NCBI GenBank assembly: GCA_035574295.1
Contig: DATLYX010000014.1
Coordinates: 1 to 14,118, forward strand
Source of the DNA: PNAI01 sp035574295
GTDB lineage: Bacteria > Pseudomonadota > Alphaproteobacteria > Rhizobiales > Xanthobacteraceae
Length of the DNA stretch: 14,118 nt
Direction of reading: 5' to 3'
Shown: positions 7,825-14,118 of the stretch, piece by piece
Layout of the letters: every line of letters starts with the position of its first letter
How positions within the stretch are numbered: position 1 is the first letter of the stretch
Translations under genes and position numbers: made by a program
Notes under the pieces: model-generated
What the model saw: the letters and a program-made list of their open reading frames with translations, nothing else
Databases searched by the model: none
Told to the model about the DNA's origin: nothing

Positions 7825-8649
7825 TCATGCCGCTTTCGCCGGCCAGTTGTGCCGCTCGGCGGCGGCAAAGCGCAGCCACGCGAACAATGCGTCGTAGACC
7901 ATGAACCCGCGCTGCAGCATGCCGTGATCGTCGTCACCGGCCAGGGCCGACAGGCCGATCGATACTGCATGCAGGCCGGCGGCTTCCGGCGCAAGGTCGG
8001 GCCGCGCGGTGTCGGCGCCGCGTACGATCAGCGCAAGACGATTGAGCGAGGGCTCGCTCTCCAAGCCAAATAGTTTCAGCATCGTGTCGAAGCTGCAGCG
8101 GGGCCCTTCGTGGGAGATTTCCACGCCCTCGATATCGAAGGGAACGGCGCCGGTTTCTTTTGCAACTTCCGTCACCTGCTCGGGATCGACGTAGAGAATG
8201 TGGGCGGCGGGGTCGATAAAGCGGCGAATCAACCAGGGACAGGCGATGCGGTCGATCTTTGGCCGCCGGCGCGTAACCCACAGGCTGGGCGATTGCGGCG
8301 CGAAGCGCTCGACGGCTGCCTTATTGATAAGCGGAAGACCGGCCTGCTCCCAGGCCTCATAACCGCCGGCAAGGATGCGCGCCTCATAGCCGTCGCCGCG
8401 CAAATGGGCCGCGGGGATCTGACTCATGGCCTGGCCGTGGCCGCAGGCGAACACGATTGAACGTGTCCGGTCGAGGGTCGGCCGCCATTTGGCGAGGTCG
8501 GCAATATCGCGCCAGACAGCCCCAGGTAACAGACCGGACGCCGCGTCGTAGGCGGACCGCTTTCGCGCGTCGATGATTTGCGGGGCACGATCCGTGCCGA
8601 TCAGGGCCCAAAGGTCGTGCGGGGCGATGGAATAGCTCGCGGAATGCAT
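7825..8649 (-). CDS. chrB: Rhodanese-ChrB fusion, chromate resistance protein
   Basis: 274-residue cytoplasmic protein with two parts. Residues about 10-100 are a rhodanese (sulfurtransferase) domain: DLWALIGTDRAPQIIDARKR at the start, VFACGHGQAMSQ as the active loop with its cysteine kept, and ILAGGYEAWEQAGLPL at the end. Residues about 115-270 are the ChrB C-terminal domain, with WVTRRRPKIDRIACPWLIRRF, VEISHEGPRCSFDTML and DDDHGMLQRGF. ChrB-type proteins are linked with chromate sensing or resistance, but this one lacks the usual ChrB N-terminal region and has rhodanese instead, so a regulatory role should not be assumed. The ATG at 8649 is supported by GGAGGG five bases upstream; an in-frame ATG at 8751 has no such site. 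chrA follows 3 bases later. Confidence 0.9.
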   Translation of the reverse strand: MHSASYSIAPHDLWALIGTDRAPQIIDARKRSAYDAASGLLPGAVWRDIADLAKWRPTLDRTRSIVFACGHGQAMSQIPAAHLRGDGYEARILAGGYEAWEQAGLPLINKAAVERFAPQSPSLWVTRRRPKIDRIACPWLIRRFIDPAAHILYVDPEQVTEVAKETGAVPFDIEGVEISHEGPRCSFDTMLKLFGLESEPSLNRLALIVRGADTARPDLAPEAAGLHAVSIGLSALAGDDDHGMLQRGFMVYDALFAWLRFAAAERHNWPAKAA

Positions 8650-8737
8650 GAGCTCCCTCCGTACAGAGGAAGCGGTGCTTGGGCTCGCAAGCCTTGGGAA
8701 CGCGGGGCGACCGCCGTGGGCCCCACACAACCGCTTT

Positions 8738-8764
8738 CCTATATCAGCCATGCCTGCCGTGCAA
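8738..8764 (-). promoter_or_regulatory. Weak candidate promoter for the chromate operon
   Basis: Reading the minus strand, TTGCAC (8764-8759) is followed after 15 bases by TATAGG (8743-8738). The spacing is short and the match moderate. The 183-base gap also holds arms AAGCGGT (8670-8676) and ACCGCTT (8730-8736) and a palindrome GTGGG-C-CCCAC (8716-8726), which could bind a regulator. Confidence 0.2.
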
Positions 8765-8787
8765 GAACCGTTTGCCCAGACTTCGGC

Positions 8788-8802
8788 TGGCGCGCTAATT
8801 TC
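8788..8802 (+). promoter_or_regulatory. Candidate sigma-54-like promoter for the E1/E2 operon
   Basis: TGGCGCG, four bases, then TTTC resembles the -24/-12 consensus TGGCACG-N4-TTGC. The -24 half is good, but the -12 half has T where the near-invariant G belongs. A start near 8814 would precede the Shine-Dalgarno at 8823. A sigma-70 reading (TTGCCC at 8772, TAATTT at 8796) is equally weak. Confidence 0.22.
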
Positions 8803-8832
8803 CCGTCTCTAAGCGTGCGTCAGGGAGCAGTC

Positions 8833-9855
8833 ATGCTGGAAAAGGCCAATCAGAGCGGGGTCGCCCTCAACGATGATATCGGTGAGCAGAAGCGGCTGGA
8901 AATGTACCGCACGCAGGTCGTGATCCGCGAAGCGGAGACCCGGGCGTATGAATTGTTCCTGCAGAACCTCGTCAAAGGCACGAGCCATCTGTCGCTCGGC
9001 CAGGAGGCTGTGGCGGCCGGATTTGCCGGCGCAATGCGCAAGGGCGATCTGACCTTCTGCACCTACCGCGGCCATGCGCATACGCTCGCCCGCGGCGTCT
9101 CCATCGAAAAAGTGCTGGGCGAATTGATGCAGCGCGACAACGGCCTGATGCGCGGCAAGGGCGGCTCCATGCACCTGACGTCGGAAGAGCACGGGGTGAT
9201 GGGTTCTTACGCCATCATCGGCGCGCATCTACCGATTGCCTGCGGCGCCGCTTGGCGGGCGCAATATCGCGGCGACAAGGACGTCTCGGTCTGCTTCTTC
9301 GGCGACGGCACCACCAACATCGGCGCTTTCCACGAGGCGCTGAATTTTGCCGTGATCTGGAAGCTGCCGGTGGTGTTTGTGTGCGAGAACAATCTTTACA
9401 TGGAATACACGCCGATCGGCGAGGTGACCGCGGTTCCCAATCCAGCCGCGGATCGCGCCGCGGCTTATGGACTTGAGGGGGTGATCGTCGATGGCCAGGA
9501 CGCCGATGCGGTGTATCGCGCGGCGCTCGCTGCTTACGAGAAGGCGCGCTCGGGCGGCGGGCCTTCGCTGATCGAGTGCAAGACCTATCGCTACAGCGGC
9601 CATTCGCGCGCCGACCCGGCCAAGTACCGGCCGCCGGGGGAGCTGGAAAAATGGAAGCAGCGGGACCCGATCATCATCTACCGCGAGCGGCTGAAGCAGT
9701 TCGGCATCAGCGAGGAGGTGATCGCGCGGATCGACGCGGACGTGAAACGGGAAGTCGAGGAGGCGACCGAGAAGTGCAAGGCTGCGCCGCCGCCGCCGCT
9801 TGAATTGCTGACCAAGGATGTCTGGGCCGACGGAGGCTACGCATGGCGGAACTGA
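8833..9855 (+). CDS. Thiamine-diphosphate-dependent dehydrogenase E1 component, alpha subunit (acetoin/pyruvate type)
   Basis: 340-residue alpha subunit of a heterotetrameric E1. It binds thiamine diphosphate and, with the beta subunit, decarboxylates a 2-oxo acid or cleaves acetoin, handing the acyl group to E2 lipoate. The cofactor motif is complete: GDG at 157-159 followed 26 residues later by Asn-Asn in CENN (186-187). Other hallmarks are SHLSLGQEAVAAG, YRGHAHTLARG, GKGGSMHL and the phosphate-loop region TYRYSGHSRADPAKYR. The ATG at 8833 has GGGAG 6 bases upstream. It overlaps the beta gene by 13 bases. Length and sequence fit AcoA or PdhA; the choice rests on context and is not settled. 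The far C-terminus contains a run APPPPLELL. Confidence 0.92.
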   Translation: MLEKANQSGVALNDDIGEQKRLEMYRTQVVIREAETRAYELFLQNLVKGTSHLSLGQEAVAAGFAGAMRKGDLTFCTYRGHAHTLARGVSIEKVLGELMQRDNGLMRGKGGSMHLTSEEHGVMGSYAIIGAHLPIACGAAWRAQYRGDKDVSVCFFGDGTTNIGAFHEALNFAVIWKLPVVFVCENNLYMEYTPIGEVTAVPNPAADRAAAYGLEGVIVDGQDADAVYRAALAAYEKARSGGGPSLIECKTYRYSGHSRADPAKYRPPGELEKWKQRDPIIIYRERLKQFGISEEVIARIDADVKREVEEATEKCKAAPPPPLELLTKDVWADGGYAWRN

Positions 9856-10823
9856 CCTATCGCGATGCGGTCACCCGCGGCATCGCCCAGGAGATGGCGC
9901 GCGATCCGGACGTGGTGTTCTTCGGCGAGGACGTGGCGGCCGCCGGCGGGGTGTTCAAGACCACCGTCGGGCTGCTCGAACAGTTTGGGCCGAAGCGCGT
10001 GCGCGACACGCCGATTTCCGAGCAGGCGATCCTCGGCGCGGCCATGGGCGCGGCGATGACCGGGCTCAAACCGATCGCCGAAATCATGTTCTCGGATTTC
10101 TTTGCGGTCTGCTTCAACTATCTCGCCAACGAGTTTTCCAAGCACCGCTACATCTCCAACGGACAGACCAAGTGTCCGCTGGTGGTGCGTACGGCAAACG
10201 GCGGCGGCGTGCGGTTCGGTGCGCAGCACTCACAGAGCGTCGAGAACTGGTGCATGATGATCCCGGGGCTGAAAGTGGTGGCGCCATCCACGCCGACCGA
10301 CGTGATCGGTCTGCTCGCGGCCTCGGTGCGCGATCCCGACCCGGTGATTTTTCTCGAACACAAGTCGCTCTATCCGACCAAGGGCGATGTGCCGGACGGC
10401 GAGATCGTGGATCGGCTCGGCACGGCGAAAATCGTGCGGCCGGGAAAGGATTGCACCATTCTAGCGCTGGCGCTCATGGTGCCGCGGGCGATGGAGGCGG
10501 CTGAGAAGCTTCAGGCGCAGAACGGCATCGACGCGGAGGTGATCGACGTGCGGTCACTCGTGCCGCTCGATACGCAAACCATCCTCGGATCGGTGGGGCG
10601 CACGCACCGGGTGTTCACGGTGGAGGAAAATCCGCGGCTGTGCGGCTGGGGGGCCGAGATCATGTCGATCATCGCCGACGAGGCGTTCTACGAACTCGAT
10701 GCGCCGCTCGTGCGCATCACCACGCCGCACTGCCCGCTGCCGGCCGCCGACGTGCTGGAGGACGCCATGCTGCCCAACGTGGACCGGATCGTGGAGCGGG
10801 TGAGCAGGACTCTGAATAGTTGA
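9843..10823 (+). CDS. Dehydrogenase E1 component, beta subunit (transketolase-like)
   Basis: 326-residue partner of the alpha subunit. Visible motifs are FFGEDVAAAGGVFKTT (acidic Glu29-Asp30, near the cofactor), DTPISEQAILGAAMGAAMTG (includes the glutamate expected to activate the thiazolium), and FGAQHSQSVENW with His129, a usual catalytic histidine. The C-terminal transketolase domain begins near 200 and holds AEVIDVRSLVPLDTQTI and VEENPRLCGWGAEI. GGAGG lies 6 bases before the ATG, and the gene starts 13 bases inside the end of the alpha gene, so the two are made in equal amounts. Length is normal for acetoin, pyruvate and branched-chain E1-beta. Substrate is inferred only. Confidence 0.93.
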   Translation: MAELTYRDAVTRGIAQEMARDPDVVFFGEDVAAAGGVFKTTVGLLEQFGPKRVRDTPISEQAILGAAMGAAMTGLKPIAEIMFSDFFAVCFNYLANEFSKHRYISNGQTKCPLVVRTANGGGVRFGAQHSQSVENWCMMIPGLKVVAPSTPTDVIGLLAASVRDPDPVIFLEHKSLYPTKGDVPDGEIVDRLGTAKIVRPGKDCTILALALMVPRAMEAAEKLQAQNGIDAEVIDVRSLVPLDTQTILGSVGRTHRVFTVEENPRLCGWGAEIMSIIADEAFYELDAPLVRITTPHCPLPAADVLEDAMLPNVDRIVERVSRTLNS

Positions 10824-10843
10824 GGCCCGGTCATCACCGGGCC
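10824..10843 (+). repeat. Perfect hairpin directly after the E1-beta stop
   Basis: GGCCCGGT, loop CATC, ACCGGGCC: an 8-bp stem beginning with the first base after the stop codon. No T-run follows, so strong intrinsic termination is unlikely. It could protect the upstream message end or lower read-through into the aldehyde dehydrogenase gene. Confidence 0.6.
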
Positions 10844-10885
10844 GCGCCGAAAGTCGTTCATCTCGGTTTCGAGGGGAGCGCGGTG

Positions 10886-10922
10886 CCCGCCCAAGCGGGA
10901 TGGCCGGGATAAGCCCGGCCAT
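10886..10922. repeat. Two tandem hairpins, intergenic palindromic repeat
   Basis: CCCGC-CCAA-GCGGG (10886-10899) is followed at once by ATGGCCGGG-ATAAG-CCCGGCCAT (10900-10922); both stems are perfect. The second resembles a palindrome recalled as common between genes of Bradyrhizobium and relatives. On the minus strand it reads VMAGLIPAI, similar to a spurious peptide often produced by such repeats. It ends about 24 bases before the aldehyde dehydrogenase start. Confidence 0.6.
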
Positions 10923-10946
10923 GACCACAGGATCAGGAGTGAAAAG

Positions 10947-12404
10947 ATGGCTGCGTATGACAACCTGCTCGCCAACGTTCCGACCGATCTGTGGATCGGC
11001 GGCAAGTGGCGGAAAGCTTCCGACGGCGCGCGGTTCGACGTGATCGATCCGGCGACGGAGAACAAAATCGCGTCGGTGGCGAGCGCGAGTGTGGACGACG
11101 CCAAGGCGGCCATCGACGCGGCGGAGGCAGCGTTCGAGGGCTGGGCGGCGAAGAAGCCGCGCGAGCGGGCGGAAATTTTGCGCAAGGCGTATGAACTCAT
11201 TGTGCGCGACGCCGAACGGTTCGCCAAGCTGATCACCATCGAAAACGGCAAGGCGCTGCCCGATTCGCGCAGCGAGGTGTTGTATGCCGCCGAATTCTTC
11301 CGCTGGTATGCGGAGGAGGCGGTGCGCAACATCGGTGCAGTGTCGCGCGCCCCCGCGAGCGGCGCGCGCATCCTTGTGCATCACAAGCCGGCGGGGATCG
11401 CCGTGCTGGTGACGCCGTGGAATTTTCCGGCGGCCATGGCCACGCGCAAGATCGGGCCGGCGCTCGCGGCCGGCTGCACGGTGGTGCTGAAGCCCGCCTC
11501 GGAGACGCCGCTCACCATGCTGGCGCTGATGCCGGTGCTGGAGGAGGCGGGCGTGCCGGCAGGGGTATGCAACGTCATCCCCTCGCGCCGCTCGGGGCCG
11601 GTGGTTTCGACGATGCTGCACGACCCGCGGGTGCGCGTGGTCTCGTTTACCGGCTCGACCGAGGTCGGCCGCCGCCTGCTGCACGAGGCCGCGGACAATG
11701 TGGTACGGCCGGCCATGGAGCTCGGCGGCAATGCGCCGTTCATCGTGTTCGAGGACGCCGACATCGACGCGGCCATCGAAGGCGCCATGATCGCCAAGAT
11801 GCGCAACATGGGCGAGGCCTGCACCGCTGCCAACCGCTTCTACGTACACGAGAAGGTGCACGACGAATTCGCGCAGAAGCTCTCCGCCAAGATGGGCGCG
11901 CTCAAGATGGGCAACGGCCTCGACGAGGGCGTGAACCTGGGTCCGCTGGTGAACGCGGAAGGCCGCGACAAGGTGGTGGAACTGGTCGAGGATGCGGTGC
12001 GGAAGGGAGCCAAAATCCTCGTCGGCGGCAAGAAGCCGGAGGGGCCGGGATTCTTTTATCCCGCCACCGTGCTGTGCAACGTGCCGGACGACGCCAAGAT
12101 GCTCAACGAGGAGATTTTTGGACCGGTGGCGTCGCTGCAGACGTTCAAAACCGAGAACGAGGTCATCAAACGCGCCAACGACACGATCTACGGACTTGTC
12201 GCCTATCTCTACACCAAGGATCTGAACCGCGGCTTGCGAGTGTCGGAAAAACTCGAATTCGGCATGATCGGGCTCAATCGCGGACTCGTGTCCGATCCGG
12301 CGGCGCCGTTCGGCGGCATGAAGCAGTCCGGCATCGGCCGCGAAGGCGCGCACGAGGGGCTGATGGAATTTTTGGAAACGCAGTACATCTCGGTGAATTG
12401 GTGA
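10947..12404 (+). CDS. NAD(P)-dependent aldehyde dehydrogenase (succinate-semialdehyde dehydrogenase-like)
   Basis: 485-residue cytoplasmic enzyme that oxidises an aldehyde to an acid with NAD or NADP. Catalytic residues are intact: Cys292 in MGEACTAANRFYV and Glu258 in MELGGNAPF. The coenzyme region shows TPWNFPAAMATRKIGPALAAG, VVLKPASETPLT and FTGSTEVGRR (234-243). The C-terminus has EIFGPVASLQTF and FGGMKQSGIGREGAHEGLMEFLETQYI, typical of GabD-like proteins. AGGAG lies about 8 bases before the ATG. It sits between E1-beta and E2, an unusual place. If the complex cleaves acetoin, this enzyme could remove the acetaldehyde, as AcoD does elsewhere; a semialdehyde is the alternative. Both flanking gaps contain palindromic repeats, consistent with later insertion into an older E1-E2 operon. 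Confidence 0.92.
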   Translation: MAAYDNLLANVPTDLWIGGKWRKASDGARFDVIDPATENKIASVASASVDDAKAAIDAAEAAFEGWAAKKPRERAEILRKAYELIVRDAERFAKLITIENGKALPDSRSEVLYAAEFFRWYAEEAVRNIGAVSRAPASGARILVHHKPAGIAVLVTPWNFPAAMATRKIGPALAAGCTVVLKPASETPLTMLALMPVLEEAGVPAGVCNVIPSRRSGPVVSTMLHDPRVRVVSFTGSTEVGRRLLHEAADNVVRPAMELGGNAPFIVFEDADIDAAIEGAMIAKMRNMGEACTAANRFYVHEKVHDEFAQKLSAKMGALKMGNGLDEGVNLGPLVNAEGRDKVVELVEDAVRKGAKILVGGKKPEGPGFFYPATVLCNVPDDAKMLNEEIFGPVASLQTFKTENEVIKRANDTIYGLVAYLYTKDLNRGLRVSEKLEFGMIGLNRGLVSDPAAPFGGMKQSGIGREGAHEGLMEFLETQYISVNW

Positions 12405-12426
12405 GGCACGTGCGTTGTGATGTAAG

Positions 12427-12477
12427 CGCCGTCGCTCTTCGAGAGCCGTCTTCGACGGCCACCCCAGGGTGACGGAT
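12427..12477. repeat. Palindromic intergenic repeat between aldehyde dehydrogenase and E2 genes
   Basis: An inner hairpin GCCGTC-TTC-GACGGC (12445-12459) is enclosed by outer arms CCGTCGC (12429-12435) and GTGACGG (12469-12475), paired with one mismatch. The block including CTTCGAGA and CAGGGTGACGG resembles a dispersed intergenic repeat recalled from Bradyrhizobium-type genomes. It fills most of the 89-base gap; the E2 ribosome site follows it. Confidence 0.5.
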
Positions 12478-12493
12478 TGAGGTTGGAGGGTGA

Positions 12494-13876
12494 ATGGACG
12501 TCCTGATGCCGCAGCTCGGCGAAACGGTGGCCGAGGGTAAGATCACCAAATGGTTCAAATCGCCCGGCGACAAGGTGCAGCCGGGCGAGAACCTGTTCGA
12601 GATCGAGACCGACAAGACCTCCATGGAGGTGCCGGCAATCACCGGAGGCGTGCTCACCGAGATTCGGTTCCGGGTCGGCGAGATCGCCAAAGTGGGGGCG
12701 GTAGTGGCGGTGATTTCGAATGATGGCACCGCGGCGGCATCGACATCTTCACGGCAAGCATCCGCACCCGCGACATCCGCGACGTCTTCGCCGAGCATTG
12801 CCGCGCAAGCGGAAGTCCAGGAGCCCCGGGCTCCGGGTCCCCGCGCTCGGGGGGACGAGCGGTGGGGAGGGATTCCGCCTGTCGTCCAGCCGCAGGCGCC
12901 GGTGAGGCTCGATCCATATTTCGAGGTGCGGACGCCGGCGCGGAACTACGGTCCGGCGCGGTTCGGCGGCCGGACAGTGACGCCGCTGGCGCGGCGGCTT
13001 GCGGCGGAGCGCGGCATCGACCTCGGTTCCATTACACCCTCGGGGCCGCACGGACGAATCGTCGCGCGGGATGTTGAGGCGGCGCTGGCGCGCGGTGCCG
13101 GGGCGCCCGCAGGGCCGGTGCTCCCGGCGGGGCCGAGCGCGGAACAGGTCAAGGCGCTCTACCGAGACGTGCCGTTCACGGAAGTACCGCTCGACAATAT
13201 GCGCGCCACCATTGCCCGGCGGCTCGTGGAAGCCAAGCAGACGGTGCCGCACTTCTACCTGACCATCGATATGGACGTGGACTATCTTTTGAAGCTGCGC
13301 GAGGAGGCGAATGCGGGCGCGCCCAAAACCGCGAACGGCGAGCCGGCGTACAAGCTGTCGGTGAACGATTTTGTCATCAAGGCGCTGGCGCTGGCGCTGC
13401 AACGCGTGCCGGCGGCGAATGCGGTGTGGGCGGGCGACCGCATCCTGCGCTTTGCGCATTCGGACATCGGCGTGGCGGTGGCGCTCGAGGGCGGGCTCAT
13501 CACGCCCGTGATTCGCAAGGTGGAGGAGAAGTCGCTGTCGGCGATCTCGAACGAGATGCGCGAGCTTGCCGAACGGGCGCGGGCGCGGAAGTTGAAGCCG
13601 CACGAGTATCAGGGCGGGGCGACGACGGTCTCCAACCTCGGTATGTATGGGGTGCGGGAATTTTCCGCCATCATCAATCCGCCGCAGGCGACGATTCTCG
13701 CGGTCGGCGCCGCGCAGCGACGGCCGGCGGAGGCGGCGGACGGCAGCGTGCGCTTCACGAGCCAGATGACGGCGACGCTCGCCTGCGACCACCGCGTGGT
13801 GGACGGCGCGCTCGGGGCCGAGCTTCTGGCGGCGTTCAAGCAGCTCATCGAAAGCCCGGTGCGCATGCTGGTCTGA
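12494..13876 (+). CDS. Dihydrolipoamide acyltransferase E2 component
   Basis: 460-residue core subunit that takes an acyl group from E1 on a swinging lipoyl arm and passes it to CoA. Three domains are seen. The lipoyl domain (1 to about 78) has its lipoylation site at Lys41 in IETDKTSMEV. The peripheral-subunit-binding domain (about 162-198) reads VTPLARRLAAERGID to HGRIVARDVEAAL. The catalytic domain (about 215-460) starts VPFTEVPLDNMRATIARRL and ends with the active-site DHRVVDG (His433, Asp437). GGAGG precedes the ATG. The linker between the first two domains, about residues 101-126, is encoded by a palindromic repeat in frame, which is unusual. E3, needed to reoxidise lipoate, is not in the window. 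Pyruvate, acetoin or another substrate is possible. Confidence 0.94.
   Translation: MDVLMPQLGETVAEGKITKWFKSPGDKVQPGENLFEIETDKTSMEVPAITGGVLTEIRFRVGEIAKVGAVVAVISNDGTAAASTSSRQASAPATSATSSPSIAAQAEVQEPRAPGPRARGDERWGGIPPVVQPQAPVRLDPYFEVRTPARNYGPARFGGRTVTPLARRLAAERGIDLGSITPSGPHGRIVARDVEAALARGAGAPAGPVLPAGPSAEQVKALYRDVPFTEVPLDNMRATIARRLVEAKQTVPHFYLTIDMDVDYLLKLREEANAGAPKTANGEPAYKLSVNDFVIKALALALQRVPAANAVWAGDRILRFAHSDIGVAVALEGGLITPVIRKVEEKSLSAISNEMRELAERARARKLKPHEYQGGATTVSNLGMYGVREFSAIINPPQATILAVGAAQRRPAEAADGSVRFTSQMTATLACDHRVVDGALGAELLAAFKQLIESPVRMLV
12796..12870. repeat. Palindromic repeat inside the E2 coding sequence
   Basis: About 75 bases with three perfect inverted repeats in a row: CCGC-GCAA-GCGG (12801-12812), GGAGCCC-C-GGGCTCC (12820-12834) and CCCCG-CGCT-CGGGG (12839-12852). 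This two-armed design with a central palindrome resembles dispersed intergenic repeats of alphaproteobacteria. It stays open in the E2 frame and encodes a stretch with EPRAPGPRARGDERWGG. Boundaries are estimated by eye. Confidence 0.5.
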
Positions 13877-13890
13877 GCGCACGGCCGGCT

Positions 13891-13920
13891 TGGTCGAATA
13901 TTCGGCCAGCAAATTCTTTC
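13891..13920 (+). terminator. Possible weak intrinsic terminator after E2
   Basis: TGGTCGA, loop ATAT, TCGGCCA gives a 7-bp stem with one G-T pair, starting 15 bases past the E2 stop. It is followed by AAATTCTTTC, a weak T-rich stretch. The core is a perfect palindrome CGAATATTCG (13895-13904), so an operator is an alternative reading. Confidence 0.35.
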
Positions 13921-14056
13921 GTCTCTATAGACAAGATTGCCGCATCGCCCACCCCCTCACCCTCGCTCGCGCACGATCAAACGAGTGGGGGCTCCCGGCA
14001 CGTGCGACCTGGATTCGCGGGCCGATTTCTCCTAAAACTTGAGGGCGGAGGAAGGC

Positions 14057-14118
14057 ATGAATTTTGCTGCACTCAAACTCTCGCTCATTCTGCTCGGCCT
14101 CTCCTGGCTGCTGAAATA
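14057..14118 (+). CDS. Start of an unidentified gene with hydrophobic N-terminus (cut by window edge)
   Basis: Only 20 codons are visible, reading MNFAALKLSLILLGLSWLLK. The run is strongly hydrophobic with one lysine near the start, so it could be a signal peptide or a first membrane segment. GGAGGA ends 4 bases before the ATG, a strong ribosome site, which is the main reason to believe the start. The 180-base gap after E2, with a possible terminator, suggests it may have its own promoter, though none is clear. The family cannot be identified from this fragment. Confidence 0.6.
   Translation, partial: MNFAALKLSLILLGLSWLLK

Noticed and set aside
8650..8751. N-terminal extension of the rhodanese-ChrB protein from ATG 8751
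   Set aside because: It adds 34 low-quality residues and lacks a ribosome site, while the ATG at 8649 has a strong GGAGGG.
10554..12353. A 599-codon open frame on the minus strand across the aldehyde dehydrogenase gene
   Set aside because: It is His/Arg-rich, has no recognisable domain, and lies opposite a gene with every catalytic residue intact. Long antisense frames are expected at this GC content.
12749..13912. A 387-codon open frame on the minus strand opposite E2
   Set aside because: Very Arg/His-rich with no domain. Its LLDFRLRGN part is the reverse reading of the palindromic repeat in the E2 linker.
13933..14056. Further structured element in the gap before the last gene
   Set aside because: CCCACCCCCTC and GAGTGGGGG look loosely complementary but do not align without mismatches; no clear promoter or RNA gene was seen.

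Overview
The window is a 14.1 kb piece of a GC-rich alphaproteobacterial chromosome. The best guess is a Hyphomicrobiales member near Bradyrhizobium, Rhodopseudomonas or Rhodoplanes. This rests on G/C-rich third codon positions, the gene families, and short palindromic repeats of a kind recalled from that group (for example the inverted repeat at 10900-10922). All named genes belong to recognisable families. No rRNA, tRNA, CRISPR array, transposase or phage gene was seen, and no gap of more than about 300 bases lacks a gene.

Layout, left to right. (1) 1-1544, minus: 5' part of an IlvD/Edd-family [Fe-S] dehydratase that runs off the left edge. (2) 1673-3797, plus: a GNAT acetyltransferase followed by a RimK-like ATP-grasp amide ligase, a pair suggesting peptide or protein modification. 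(3) 3903-6483, plus: a tightly overlapping ABC importer operon (NMT1/THI5-like binding protein, SsuB/TauB-like ATPase, SsuC/TauC-like permease). (4) 6484-8649, minus: a chromate operon, rhodanese-ChrB then ChrA, convergent with the importer at zero spacing. (5) 8833-13876, plus: a 2-oxoacid/acetoin dehydrogenase-type operon, E1-alpha, E1-beta, an aldehyde dehydrogenase, then lipoyl-bearing E2. (6) 14057 to the end, plus: the first 20 codons of an unidentified gene with a hydrophobic N-terminus.

How the genes may work together. E1-alpha/beta decarboxylate or cleave a substrate on thiamine diphosphate, E2 passes the acyl group from lipoate to CoA, and the intervening dehydrogenase could oxidise an aldehyde product. 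This fits acetoin cleavage (acetyl-CoA plus acetaldehyde), but the substrate is inferred. No E3 (lipoamide dehydrogenase) is in the window. The importer takes up an unknown small molecule. ChrA exports chromate, with a rhodanese-ChrB partner.

The most notable points are a palindromic repeat that appears to lie in frame inside the E2 linker, repeats on both sides of the aldehyde dehydrogenase gene, and a possible decayed C39-like peptidase segment between the GNAT and RimK-like genes.
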